Under the pieces are notes generated by a model. That model worked only from the letters and a program-made list of their open reading frames with translations. It made no database searches and had not been told where the DNA came from. The position numbers were made by a program, and so were the translations under genes. 64,000 bases of DNA, taken from Pseudomaricurvus alkylphenolicus (GTDB taxonomy: Bacteria; Pseudomonadota; Gammaproteobacteria; Pseudomonadales; Cellvibrionaceae). Location: NCBI RefSeq assembly GCF_011683955.1, contig NZ_JAAQPI010000014.1, positions 154,937 to 218,936 of the forward strand. Reading direction: 5' to 3'. Numbering within the stretch: position 1 is the first letter of the stretch; the number at the start of each line of letters is the position of its first letter. Shown piece by piece: positions 26,063-34,347 of this stretch.

Positions 26063-26914
26063 ATGTCAAAACCAATCGATATTTTAGGGCACCTGTTCAC
26101 GCCAGAAGCCATCAAAACACACTTTATTGATGATCCTGAAGAGTCTGAAGTTTTTGAAAACGTAGGGCGTCTGGATTCACTTCGTGGATACACAGTTGAG
26201 GAGTTCCGTTCTTACGCAGAAGAAACCGGACTTGGCAAGGTACATGTAGCGGCTTTTTATGGATGGAGTTTCCGAGAACAGCGGCCGTACCTGAGGGTCA
26301 CTCCTGAGGAAGTATATGAAATTTCCAGGCAATTACCTGGTCAAGTTCACGGGTTGTTTGGTGTAAATCCTTTTGATGCACTTAAAGGTGTAAAGCACCT
26401 CGAAAAAGCTGTAAAAGAGTACGGCTTTGTAGGTATTCACGTGCACCCTCACGGTTTCGATCTGGGTCCTGATGATGCTTATTATTATCCCTATTATGCC
26501 AAGTGTGTCGAGCTCGGCATTCCGGCTATGTTCTCTATGGGGCATACTTTGGATTATATGCCAATCGAGAACGGACGACCTGCACGCCTGGACAAGATAG
26601 CACTCTACTTTCCTGAACTGAAAATAGTCTGTACCCATACTGGATGGCCTTGGGTAGAGGAAGCGATCGCCTTGGCGTCTAAACACCCTAATGTATATCT
26701 CGGTACATCTGCTTACGCGCCCAAACATTGGAAGCCTGAGATGGTAAAGTTTATTAACTCTTGGGGACAAGATAAAGTCCTATGGGGATCTGACTTTCCT
26801 TTATTGAAGCACCCAGAAGCGCTCGCACAACTGGATGCTTTGGATCTGCGAGAGGGACCCAAGAGAAAACTCCTGTGGGAAAATGCGATGAAGGTATTCC
26901 CCTATGAGCGTTGA
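26063..26914 (+). CDS. Amidohydrolase_2-family protein with altered metal motif
   Basis: 283 residues of the ACMSD / 2-pyrone-4,6-dicarboxylate-lactonase-like fold: GIHVHPHGF near 131, CTHTGWPWVEEA near 194, and the C-terminal LWGSDFPL near 239 are in place. The N-terminal D-x-H-x-H metal motif reads D6-I-L8-G-H10, so the first His is Leu. The enzyme may bind one metal differently or have lost metal-dependent chemistry. Members decarboxylate or hydrolyse ring or enoic acids. It overlaps the following enoyl-CoA hydratase gene by 11 bases, so it belongs to the same pathway. Confidence 0.8.
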   Translation: MSKPIDILGHLFTPEAIKTHFIDDPEESEVFENVGRLDSLRGYTVEEFRSYAEETGLGKVHVAAFYGWSFREQRPYLRVTPEEVYEISRQLPGQVHGLFGVNPFDALKGVKHLEKAVKEYGFVGIHVHPHGFDLGPDDAYYYPYYAKCVELGIPAMFSMGHTLDYMPIENGRPARLDKIALYFPELKIVCTHTGWPWVEEAIALASKHPNVYLGTSAYAPKHWKPEMVKFINSWGQDKVLWGSDFPLLKHPEALAQLDALDLREGPKRKLLWENAMKVFPYER

Positions 26915-27677
26915 TACCATTCTTGATGACTCTGATATTCGCCTGACATTGGATCAGAATGTCGCGGAATTAACAATTAATCGCGACCGACGTCGAAATA
27001 GCTTGGACAACCCTGCGCTTGAAGCGATGATAGGTGCTATTGAGCACCTATCTGCCTTGAATGTACCCGTTTGCATTGTCGCATCAGAAGGCACACGAGC
27101 TTTCTGTGCGGGTTCTGATCTCAAAGCACTGGTCGACTATAATATACGTGATAAGGTACGTCACACGAGCTTATTCCAGAAAGCTATGATGGCAGTGGAT
27201 GAAGCTCCATTTGCAACTATAGCTGCGATAGAGGGATTTTGTTTGGGAGGAGGCTTAGAGCTTGCGTTAGGTTGTGATTTGAGAATCGCAAGTGATGAGG
27301 CGACCTTTGGTTTTCCAGAAATCACAGTGGGGGCGCTGCCCACCGGTGGAGGTACTCTGCGAGCGCCCCGTGCAATCGGAATGGCCCGAGCTAGAGAAAT
27401 GTTGGTTTTCGCGGAACCGGTGGATGCACCAACTGCTCGTGATATCGGCCTTATTAGCAAGACTTGTAGCCCGGGTACAGCTCGGTCGACTGCAAGAGAG
27501 ATTGCCAAAGACTATGCCAATCGAGTTAGCAGCCGATCTGTTGCCTTGTTGAAAGGCCTTCTCCACAATGGTTATGCTACTCCCGAGCGAACGACGGCAG
27601 CGATGGCGGCGCTATCTGACCAAATCCTACTTGAATCAGAAGAGTCAAAAGAGAAAATGGGATCGGCGTTAACATAA
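26904..27677 (+). CDS. Enoyl-CoA hydratase/isomerase (crotonase fold)
   Basis: 257 residues. Crotonase superfamily: the first oxyanion-hole segment AFCAGSDLKAL near 70, IEGFCLGGGLELALGCD near 109-125, and FGFPEITVGALPTGGGT near 137. The FPEI Glu corresponds to one catalytic acid of hydratases. It acts on a CoA thioester, probably the product of the adjacent ligase. The start overlaps the amidohydrolase gene by 11 bases. Hydratase, isomerase and ring-hydrolase members cannot be told apart from the sequence alone. Confidence 0.88.
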   Translation: MSVDTILDDSDIRLTLDQNVAELTINRDRRRNSLDNPALEAMIGAIEHLSALNVPVCIVASEGTRAFCAGSDLKALVDYNIRDKVRHTSLFQKAMMAVDEAPFATIAAIEGFCLGGGLELALGCDLRIASDEATFGFPEITVGALPTGGGTLRAPRAIGMARAREMLVFAEPVDAPTARDIGLISKTCSPGTARSTAREIAKDYANRVSSRSVALLKGLLHNGYATPERTTAAMAALSDQILLESEESKEKMGSALT

Positions 27678-27712
27678 GGTTAATTGATAAGTCTCACTGA
27701 GGTGTACAAGAT

Positions 27713-28345
27713 ATGACGCGAAAATTTGGAAAAAAGGATGCATTGATTATTGTCGATCTTCAGAATGATTTTTGTGAAGACGGAGTTTTTGCTCTAAAGG
27801 GTGGCAGTGCGATAGTTGAACCTATCAACAACGCAGCAAAGCAGTTCGAAAATGTGATCCTGACACAGGATTGGCATCCAAGTGGACATTCGTCATTCGC
27901 TTCCTCTTATCAAGACAAGGAGGACTTTTCATATGTCGAAATGTCTTACGGAACGCAACCGCTTTGGCCAGAGCATTGTGTGATGGGCACGTGGGGTGCA
28001 GACTTTCATCCGGATCTGGACACAACCGTTGCTCAGATGATTATTCGGAAGGGATTCCGCCCGGAAATAGATTCTTATTCAGCGTTCTTCGAGAACGATC
28101 GGAAAACAACCACGGGCTTGTCGGCTTGCCTGAAGGAGAAAGGAATTACACGGCTGTTTTTCTGTGGGATAGCAACCGATTTCTGCGTAGCGTGGTCTGC
28201 ATTGGACTCCATCGCATTGGGGTTCGAAACCATTCTCTTTGAGGACCTTTCCATTGGAATTGATTTGGATGGTTCCTTGGATGAGAAGAGGAGCAAAATG
28301 AAAGAACAAGGTGTCGCAATCGAGAAGTATTCAAACTTCTCATAA
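27713..28345 (+). CDS. pncA: Nicotinamidase-like amidase (isochorismatase fold)
   Basis: 210 residues. All nicotinamidase landmarks are seen: catalytic Asp15 (VDLQNDF), metal-binding D53/H55/H59 (DWHPSGH), Lys113 (IIRKGF) and nucleophile Cys158 (CGIATDFCV). The family converts nicotinamide to nicotinate and ammonia; relatives cleave pyrazinamide, maleamate or other small amides. It sits 35 bp after the hydratase gene in a catabolic run, not in an NAD-synthesis operon, so a catabolic amide (for example a nicotinamide-related or N-methyl compound) is worth considering. ATG 27713 has a weak ribosome site (GAGGTG). Confidence 0.82.
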   Translation: MTRKFGKKDALIIVDLQNDFCEDGVFALKGGSAIVEPINNAAKQFENVILTQDWHPSGHSSFASSYQDKEDFSYVEMSYGTQPLWPEHCVMGTWGADFHPDLDTTVAQMIIRKGFRPEIDSYSAFFENDRKTTTGLSACLKEKGITRLFFCGIATDFCVAWSALDSIALGFETILFEDLSIGIDLDGSLDEKRSKMKEQGVAIEKYSNFS

Positions 28346-28683
28346 GAGAAGATATAAATCTAACCAGTAATACTGTTCGGGGTAGGAGAAATCGGCTGCA
28401 TTTTCCTATTCCCGACCGTCATGACATATTCTTTGTCGGACCGAATCCCAATTCCTTTCTATAATCTACATTTTGACATTCCAGTGAATGGAAATAGCCT
28501 TCCTGAGTTCTCATAAAAAATTCAATACATGATGCAAAGTTATACGTCCATGATGACAAAGAATTGGTCATAACTTTCTTATATGAGTATCTTTTATCGG
28601 GCGTACTACACTGAACCAAAAGTCAGGCAGTAAGTGAGCCATAACAAGAGCAACTCATTAAAAATGCCGAAGGAGGAGTATAG
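28346..28683. other. Intergenic region, no gene seen
   Basis: No protein-like frame is supportable. It ends in a strong GAAGGAGGAG ribosome site for the MFS gene. It separates the enzyme block from the transporter block, so it probably holds a promoter, but I cannot place one securely. Confidence 0.4.
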
Positions 28684-29904
28684 ATGACATCCACCGAATT
28701 AAGAGCGGACAATCGAGATTCGTACTGGCCAGATGATTGGGGGCTATTGTTGTCAGCTTTCGCCACGGCTTACGGAATAGGTCTACTATCTCTACTGGCA
28801 CTGCCGTTCCTGATTGGGTCAGCAATGGCTACATTATCGTTGAACGCGGCACAGGCGGGTATGCTGAGTACCTTAGAGTTTGTTGGTATTACAGTTTCCT
28901 CCCTGACAATAGCTCCGAAGATGGACACCATTAATCGAAGAATAGTTGCATATTCAGGGGTTCTTATTGCTCTGACCGCCAACATATTATCCGCCCTGGT
29001 AGATTCATATGAAATGTTAACCATGTTGAGGCCGCTGGCAGGTATAGGTGCTGGCTTGGCAATGGCCTGTGGTAATGCGACGGTGTCCAATTCCAAAAAT
29101 CCCGAACGCTTTGCCGGACAAATGTCAGTACTTTGTGTGGGTATGGTGATTCTGGTGGCGTTGATTTTTCCCCGTTTGAGTGCCAACTGGGGGCTATCAG
29201 GAATTTATACGGGTATGGTTGTGACTATTATATTAATGGCTTTTCTTATGCGTCGCTTGCCTGCCAATGCTGGGTATAACGGGAGGCAATATGTGACTGA
29301 TGTTGGTGTCTCCGAAGGTAGTTCGAAGTTGCCCGCACTTTTTGTTCTTGCTGCATTCATCGCATTCTCATTACGCGATACTATGGCTTGGACATTCGTT
29401 GAGCGTATAGGGACTGAGGTTGGTTATAGTAGCATAGAAGTAGGTAATCTTTTGTCAATGCAAGCTATCATTGGAATGATAGGCCCTTTGATAGCCTCTA
29501 TTGTTGGTGCCAGATATGGACTCAAAGCTCCGGTATCAATTGGTGTATTCCTAAGTGGTGTAGTTACCTATGTTGTTAGCCAATCTTCAGGTTCTCAATT
29601 GACCTATACGGTTGCTGTCATGTGTTGGGCTGGTACGTATTTCTTTACCTTGCCTTACCTGACAGCGCTGGCTGCAGAGATTGATGTGAAAGGCCGTGTG
29701 GTTGCGGCGTCTGGGAGCGCGCTAATGATGGGTATCGCCATCGGGCCTGCAATTGGAGGTGAACTGATAGTCGCAGCTAATGGCTATGACCTTGTGGGGT
29801 TGGCAACAATTATATGTGTGATTATGACTTACCTATGTGTTCTGGTGCCTCTAGTGTCGCTTTATAAAAAACAAAGCTACCAGCTTACGACGATCAATGA
29901 CTAG
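28684..29904 (+). CDS. MFS transporter
   Basis: 406 residues with about twelve membrane helices and two related halves; AGMLSTLEF after helix 1, and LSMQAIIGMIGPLIASIVGARYGLKAP in the second half resemble the MFS loop motif. No family-specific marker for drug or sugar is visible; the overall form fits anion or aromatic-acid symporters. An excellent ribosome site precedes ATG 28684, and the gene overlaps the BCCT transporter by eight bases. Two transporters in one unit suggest import of the substrate and of an alternative substrate or export of a product. Confidence 0.85.
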   Translation: MTSTELRADNRDSYWPDDWGLLLSAFATAYGIGLLSLLALPFLIGSAMATLSLNAAQAGMLSTLEFVGITVSSLTIAPKMDTINRRIVAYSGVLIALTANILSALVDSYEMLTMLRPLAGIGAGLAMACGNATVSNSKNPERFAGQMSVLCVGMVILVALIFPRLSANWGLSGIYTGMVVTIILMAFLMRRLPANAGYNGRQYVTDVGVSEGSSKLPALFVLAAFIAFSLRDTMAWTFVERIGTEVGYSSIEVGNLLSMQAIIGMIGPLIASIVGARYGLKAPVSIGVFLSGVVTYVVSQSSGSQLTYTVAVMCWAGTYFFTLPYLTALAAEIDVKGRVVAASGSALMMGIAIGPAIGGELIVAANGYDLVGLATIICVIMTYLCVLVPLVSLYKKQSYQLTTIND

Positions 29905-31441
29905 GATGCTTAGCTTGTATAAGAAAGTTAAAGTCCATTGGCCGGGGTCTCACCCTTCAATGCCTATTATGGCGTCAGTATTAGTCACTTTCTTTGTCCT
30001 GTTTACAATTGTAAACGGTGGGCTGGCGAATGAATTGTATTTAGGAATCAAAGTCTGGATCGAATCAAAATTGGGATGGTTTTATATATTATTCGTCAAC
30101 ATAGCATTGCTATTTTGCCTGTGGCCATTAATGGGGCGCGTCGGCAATATTCGGCTCGGAGGGAAAGATGCCAAACCGGACTTTTCTCGTTTTACATGGT
30201 TCTCCATGTTATTTAGTGCTTCAATCGGCATTGGGCTGATGTTCTGGAGTATTGCTGAGCCCATCTACCATTTTCAAGACAATCCGTTTATGGAGTTAGA
30301 GGGAGTTACCTCTAACACTATGGGAGCGGCACAGTTGGGGCTGAGGCTAACATTCTTTCACTGGGGGGTTCATGGTTGGGCTATATTTGCTCTGACAGGG
30401 TTAAGTTTGGCCTATTTTTCTTACAACAAAGGATTGCCTCTTGCCATTCGATCAACTCTATACCCTCTACTCGGTGAACGAATTTATGGACCGTTTGGAA
30501 ATTCAGTCGACCTACTAGCGGTATTCGGTACAGTATTTGGTGTCGCTACTTCTTTTGGTTTGGGCGTTTCGCAAATGAATACTGGGTTTAGTTATTTGTT
30601 TGATATAGAGATCTCAGTATTTAACCAGGTGCTGATAATTGCGTCTGTGACAACAATTGCAACACTTTCCACTGCTTCTGGTGTTGAAAAGGGTATGCGG
30701 TTTATCAGTGAATGGAATATAAAGTTGAGTGCTGTTTTACTTGTATTTTTTCTTATCACTGGACCCACGTTATTCTTACTTGATTTATATAAGAGTAGTG
30801 TTGGTGATTACCTGGCTCATGTTATTCAGCTGGGTTTCTGGATTGATCCACGTGAAAGTCCCAACTGGCAGGGGGCGTGGACTATCTTCTATTGGGGATG
30901 GTGGATTTCTTGGTCACCTTTTGTTGGAATATTCATAGCTCGTATTTCCAGGGGAAGAACGATCAGAGAGTTTCTCGTAGGTGTGATAATAGTTCCTTGC
31001 TTTCTCACATTCTTCTGGATCTGCGTCTTTGGCGGTACTGGAATTCATATGGAGATATTTGGTGAAGGCGGAATTGAGGATGTGATAAACACAGATTTAA
31101 CAATGGCGCTATATCGTACTATTGAATTATTGAACGTTGATCAGTTGACATGGATAGTTTCCGCTCTGGCTACGTTTCTTATTTTGACTTGGTTCGTCAC
31201 GTCTGCAGATTCAGGTACGCTAGTCGTGTGCACTTTGTTGTCAATGGGGGATAGGCATCCAACTCAACGGTCTCGCGTATTCTGGGGAATAAGTATCGGT
31301 CTAGTTGCAGCGGCATTGCTCCTTGCTGGGGGACTCGAAGCATTGAAAAGTGTATCCACAATAGTAGCACTTCCCTTTTCAATGGTGTTGTTACTTATGG
31401 CGGTAAGTCTCGCAAAGAGCCTAAAGAAAGATGAGTTGTAA
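29897..31441 (+). CDS. BCCT-family transporter (betaine/choline/carnitine)
   Basis: 514 residues, about twelve membrane helices. Signature segments are SASIGIGLMFWSIAEPIYHF near 101-120, the WGVHGWAIFAL segment near 155, and the Trp-rich box FYWGWWISWSPFVGIFIARISRGRT near 328-352. BCCT proteins import quaternary ammonium or sulfonium compounds (glycine betaine, choline, carnitine, DMSP). Short termini suggest a catabolic rather than an osmosensing member. Together with the demethylase block 8 kb downstream this is the best clue that the substrate is a methylated zwitterion. Confidence 0.92.
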   Translation: MTRMLSLYKKVKVHWPGSHPSMPIMASVLVTFFVLFTIVNGGLANELYLGIKVWIESKLGWFYILFVNIALLFCLWPLMGRVGNIRLGGKDAKPDFSRFTWFSMLFSASIGIGLMFWSIAEPIYHFQDNPFMELEGVTSNTMGAAQLGLRLTFFHWGVHGWAIFALTGLSLAYFSYNKGLPLAIRSTLYPLLGERIYGPFGNSVDLLAVFGTVFGVATSFGLGVSQMNTGFSYLFDIEISVFNQVLIIASVTTIATLSTASGVEKGMRFISEWNIKLSAVLLVFFLITGPTLFLLDLYKSSVGDYLAHVIQLGFWIDPRESPNWQGAWTIFYWGWWISWSPFVGIFIARISRGRTIREFLVGVIIVPCFLTFFWICVFGGTGIHMEIFGEGGIEDVINTDLTMALYRTIELLNVDQLTWIVSALATFLILTWFVTSADSGTLVVCTLLSMGDRHPTQRSRVFWGISIGLVAAALLLAGGLEALKSVSTIVALPFSMVLLLMAVSLAKSLKKDEL

Positions 31442-31515
31442 GTCGGAAAATAGCGAAAATATATAACCAACTAGAATAGTGTCACACATCAATTTGATAA
31501 ATTCAGGAGAATGTA

Positions 31516-32499
31516 ATGTTCAAAGCAATTAAAGTGGATAAAGGTAACAGTGGCTACACGGCGACCTTAGAAGAAATAGATGAAAAAATGCTCCCTGAAG
31601 GGGAAGTAACTGTGTCTGTCGAGTACTCTACACTCAACTATAAAGACGCTTTAGCGATCACTGGAAAGAGCCCGGTGGTACGAAGCTTTCCTATGGTACC
31701 GGGCATTGATTTTTCTGGGACAGTAGTCTCTAGTAGAGATTCGAAGTTTTCAGAGGGCGATCGCGTATTATTGAACGGCTGGGGAGTCGGTGAAAACCAT
31801 TGGGGAGGACTTTCCCAACGCGCAAGGGTTAAAGCTGATTGGCTGTTGCCATTACCAGAGGAACTTTCCACTGAGGATGCTATGGGGTTGGGTACAGCGG
31901 GTTATACTGCGATGCTTTGTGTGAAAGCGCTGGCGGAACATGGAGTCAGGCCCGAGCATGGTGACATACTGGTGACAGGAGCTGCTGGTGGCGTGGGTAG
32001 TGTAGCGCTATATCTGTTAGCAAAGCGAGGATATAGAGTGGTAGCGTCGACTGGTCGCTCCGCAGACAGTGAATATTTAACAGAGTTGGGTGCCAGTGAG
32101 ATAATTGATCGAGAGGAACTTAACAAACCAGGCAAGCCTCTCGGTAAAGAGCGTTGGGTTGGTGCGGTTGATGTAGTTGGCAGCCATACTTTGGCAAATA
32201 TCTGTGCCTCTACAAAGTACGGTGGTGTGGTCACCGCGTGTGGACTGGCCCAAGGGATGGAGCTACCCGCCTCGGTGGCCCCTTTCATCCTGCGAGGAGT
32301 TTCACTGGTGGGAATAGACAGCGTTTATTGCCCATTGGAAAAACGGAAAGCTGCTTGGGCTGACCTCGCAAAAGAGCTGGACGTAGTGCGTTTGCAGAGT
32401 GTAACAGAAACAATTGGGTTGTCTGAGACAGTTTCTAAAGCTCAGGCATTGCTCGATGGGAAAATAAGAGGGCGACTTGTAGTGGATGTTAACCGATAA
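31516..32499 (+). CDS. acuI: AcuI/YhdH-type acrylyl-CoA reductase-like MDR protein
   Basis: 327 residues. Zinc-independent medium-chain reductase: STLNYKDALAITG near 36, PGIDFSGTV near 60, LGTAGYTAMLCV near 122 and the VTGAAGGVGSVAL nucleotide loop near 150. This is the pattern of the AcuI/YhdH group, which reduces acrylyl-CoA to propionyl-CoA with NADPH and often accompanies DMSP or acrylate catabolism. An AGGAGA ribosome site precedes ATG 31516, 74 bp after the BCCT gene. The exact enoyl-CoA substrate is not proven; the symbol reflects the family. Confidence 0.75.
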   Translation: MFKAIKVDKGNSGYTATLEEIDEKMLPEGEVTVSVEYSTLNYKDALAITGKSPVVRSFPMVPGIDFSGTVVSSRDSKFSEGDRVLLNGWGVGENHWGGLSQRARVKADWLLPLPEELSTEDAMGLGTAGYTAMLCVKALAEHGVRPEHGDILVTGAAGGVGSVALYLLAKRGYRVVASTGRSADSEYLTELGASEIIDREELNKPGKPLGKERWVGAVDVVGSHTLANICASTKYGGVVTACGLAQGMELPASVAPFILRGVSLVGIDSVYCPLEKRKAAWADLAKELDVVRLQSVTETIGLSETVSKAQALLDGKIRGRLVVDVNR

Positions 32500-32546
32500 G
32501 ATAATGCATTGAGTAATTAACGGCGTCCCGATTGAATCCACTTCTT

Positions 32547-33101
32547 ATGTCAGAAGCTGGATTCAATGGTTTATCAATAACGGCTCATAAAGATGCGAGT
32601 TGCCAAATTGTGACTGTGGTTTACGTTGGTATAGGTAGCAACCTTAATAGAGAAAGTAATATTAAAACTGCGAAAACTCATATTGAAGATAACTTCGAAG
32701 TCACCAATTTGTCCTCAGTATATGAAAGCGAAGCAGAAGGTTTCAGTGGGAACAGGTTCCTAAATATCGTTGTGGAGATCAATACAAATCTTGATAAAAA
32801 GGATCTCATAAGTCGACTAAGGAAAATAGAGTTCGATTGTGGTCGTAAAGAAAGTGATCGCAAGTATGCAAACAGAAGTATAGATATTGATTTGTTGACT
32901 TACGGTGACCAAGTCGATGCTTCGGGTGGAGTATGTATTCCTCGTAAGGATATACTCAGATACGCCTTTGTATTAGCTCCCCTTGCTGAAGTTGCTCCGA
33001 ACGGCATTCATCCGGTAACTATGGATACCTATGATCGCCTATGGAGTAAGAATCGAGCACGTATGCAGTCAACGTGGATTATCGATTTTAATTGGGGATG
33101 A
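32547..33101 (+). CDS. folK: Hydroxymethyldihydropteridine pyrophosphokinase
   Basis: 184 residues from ATG 32547, or about 163 from GTG 32610, which sits five codons before the conserved YVGIGSNL and gives a more usual N-terminus. The kinase signature RSIDIDLLTYG near 115 and PRKDILRYAFVLAPLAEVAP follow. FolK makes the pyrophosphorylated pterin for dihydropteroate synthesis. A folate-biosynthesis gene here, 47 bp behind an acyl-CoA reductase gene, is out of its usual context and suggests that the pathway needs extra tetrahydrofolate as methyl acceptor, consistent with the FolD and PurU genes downstream. Confidence 0.85.
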   Translation: MSEAGFNGLSITAHKDASCQIVTVVYVGIGSNLNRESNIKTAKTHIEDNFEVTNLSSVYESEAEGFSGNRFLNIVVEINTNLDKKDLISRLRKIEFDCGRKESDRKYANRSIDIDLLTYGDQVDASGGVCIPRKDILRYAFVLAPLAEVAPNGIHPVTMDTYDRLWSKNRARMQSTWIIDFNWG

Positions 33102-33118
33102 ATAACACACAAAGCTCA

Positions 33119-34027
33119 TTATGAATTCTTCCGTATTAGTTTAGCTTGCGAGAGAATCCAGTTTGAAAAAGCTTCGGCACTAGCTCCTAAATTATCCGGA
33201 TCTGGAAGAAACAGACTGTAATCAAGGGGAATCTCGTGATTCTCACCCATTGGCGCCGTTAACAATCCAGCATCAAGATAATTCTGGAAAAATAGCGGCG
33301 GTGCAAGCATGACGGCTTGGCCACCGAGTGCAGAATCTATCAATACGAGGGGATCATCAAATATAGGTCCGTCTCTTACTGTCTCAGATTGTAGCCCTGC
33401 GATGTCATACCACTTCCGCCACCATCGATGGTCTATTTCGTGAGCAATTGGCAAGTCAAGAATATCTTTGGGCTGTAGTGGCAGTTGCAGTTCAGAAACG
33501 AGGGTAGGATTGCACATTGGTACCATATTAGCTGTAAACAGGTAATTCTTGGACCAGCCTGGCAGGTTTTGCTCCACATAGGAGATAATCGCAGTATTTT
33601 CAGGGCTAGCTGAGACATCGGATAACTCCAAGCGGGCCTGTGTATGCTTAAGCTTTAGATTTATATTTGGGTGTGCGGTTGAGAACTCAGGCAAACGTGG
33701 AACTAGCCAGCGACTTGAAAAGAATGGCGTGACCATAAGCTCCAAATTACGGAAACTGGTGCTTGGATTAAGTTGCTCTGTGGCATGGGCAATCTTTGAG
33801 AACGCTACGGATACTTCGCTGAAATAGAATTCGCCCTGCTCTGTCAAGGACAGCTTCCTAGGTCGACGCAGAAAAAGCTCATATCCTATTTCTTCTTCAA
33901 GCATCTTTATGCGGTGGCTGATCGCTGATTGGGTAACACAAAGCTCGTCGGCTGCCTTTGTAAAGCTCATGTGCCGTGCTGCTGCTTCGAAATATCGAAG
34001 GCTTCGCAATGATGGCAGATTGCTCAT
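33119..34027 (-). CDS. LysR-family regulator 1 (GcvA-like)
   Basis: 302 residues. N-terminal HTH with PSLRSLRYFEAAARHMSFTKAADEL and TQSAISHRIKMLEEEIGY, the GcvA/AmpR subgroup start, then an effector domain. It is a close paralogue of the LysR gene at 38131-39030 (long identical runs such as MVTPFFSSRWL and PLVLIDSAL). It is convergent with folK and divergent from the TonB receptor at 34348, so the receptor is the likely target. A motif 46 bp upstream of its ATG is shared with the paralogue. The effector probably is the pathway substrate. Confidence 0.9.
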   Translation of the reverse strand: MSNLPSLRSLRYFEAAARHMSFTKAADELCVTQSAISHRIKMLEEEIGYELFLRRPRKLSLTEQGEFYFSEVSVAFSKIAHATEQLNPSTSFRNLELMVTPFFSSRWLVPRLPEFSTAHPNINLKLKHTQARLELSDVSASPENTAIISYVEQNLPGWSKNYLFTANMVPMCNPTLVSELQLPLQPKDILDLPIAHEIDHRWWRKWYDIAGLQSETVRDGPIFDDPLVLIDSALGGQAVMLAPPLFFQNYLDAGLLTAPMGENHEIPLDYSLFLPDPDNLGASAEAFSNWILSQAKLIRKNS

Positions 34028-34072
34028 AGGTAATTCCTAACCAGTTTGGCATGACCTCAAGTAATGATAGTG

Positions 34073-34104
34073 TGTCATGCTGGTAATTTCCATGATTTTA
34101 TGAC
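34073..34104. promoter_or_regulatory. Shared LysR upstream motif, site 1
   Basis: TGTCA-N8-ATTTCCAT-N7-TGAC, 46 bp upstream of the LysR 1 start codon. The same motif with one base less in the second spacer lies exactly 46 bp before LysR 2. Between it and the TonB receptor is a tandem 9-bp repeat TTATGCATA (34145-34162). The remainder of the 34028-34347 gap has no gene. Confidence 0.5.
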
Positions 34105-34144
34105 TCAGCTTTTTTAGTCAACTGCGGCATATATTGAAGGTAGC

Positions 34145-34162
34145 TTATGCATATTATGCATA
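34145..34162. repeat. Tandem 9-bp repeat TTATGCATA x2
   Basis: Two perfect adjacent copies, each holding the palindrome ATGCAT. The position between divergent regulator and receptor genes suggests a regulatory site. Confidence 0.4.
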
Positions 34163-34347
34163 TCTAAGATATCTCAAACGACTACCAAGATCAGTGCTAG
34201 GTAACAACCTCAGAAACTCCTGCCTGATGCATAAAGCCTGATAATGAAGGCATGACAATAAAGCATTCGATACACGGAATTTTTATGCGTAGCATGGAAA
34301 CTGAAAACAACATAAATAGTTATGTAAAAACCTGAGGAAAGACATCA

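Noticed and set aside
28419..28619. 66-codon minus-strand open frame in the gap before the MFS gene
   Set aside because: No ribosome site, no recognised family and low-complexity content.
31516..32499. Concluding a DMSP lyase pathway from AcuI plus BCCT
   Set aside because: No recognisable DMSP lyase (Ddd, Alma) or DddD is present in the window, so DMSP cleavage is not supported.
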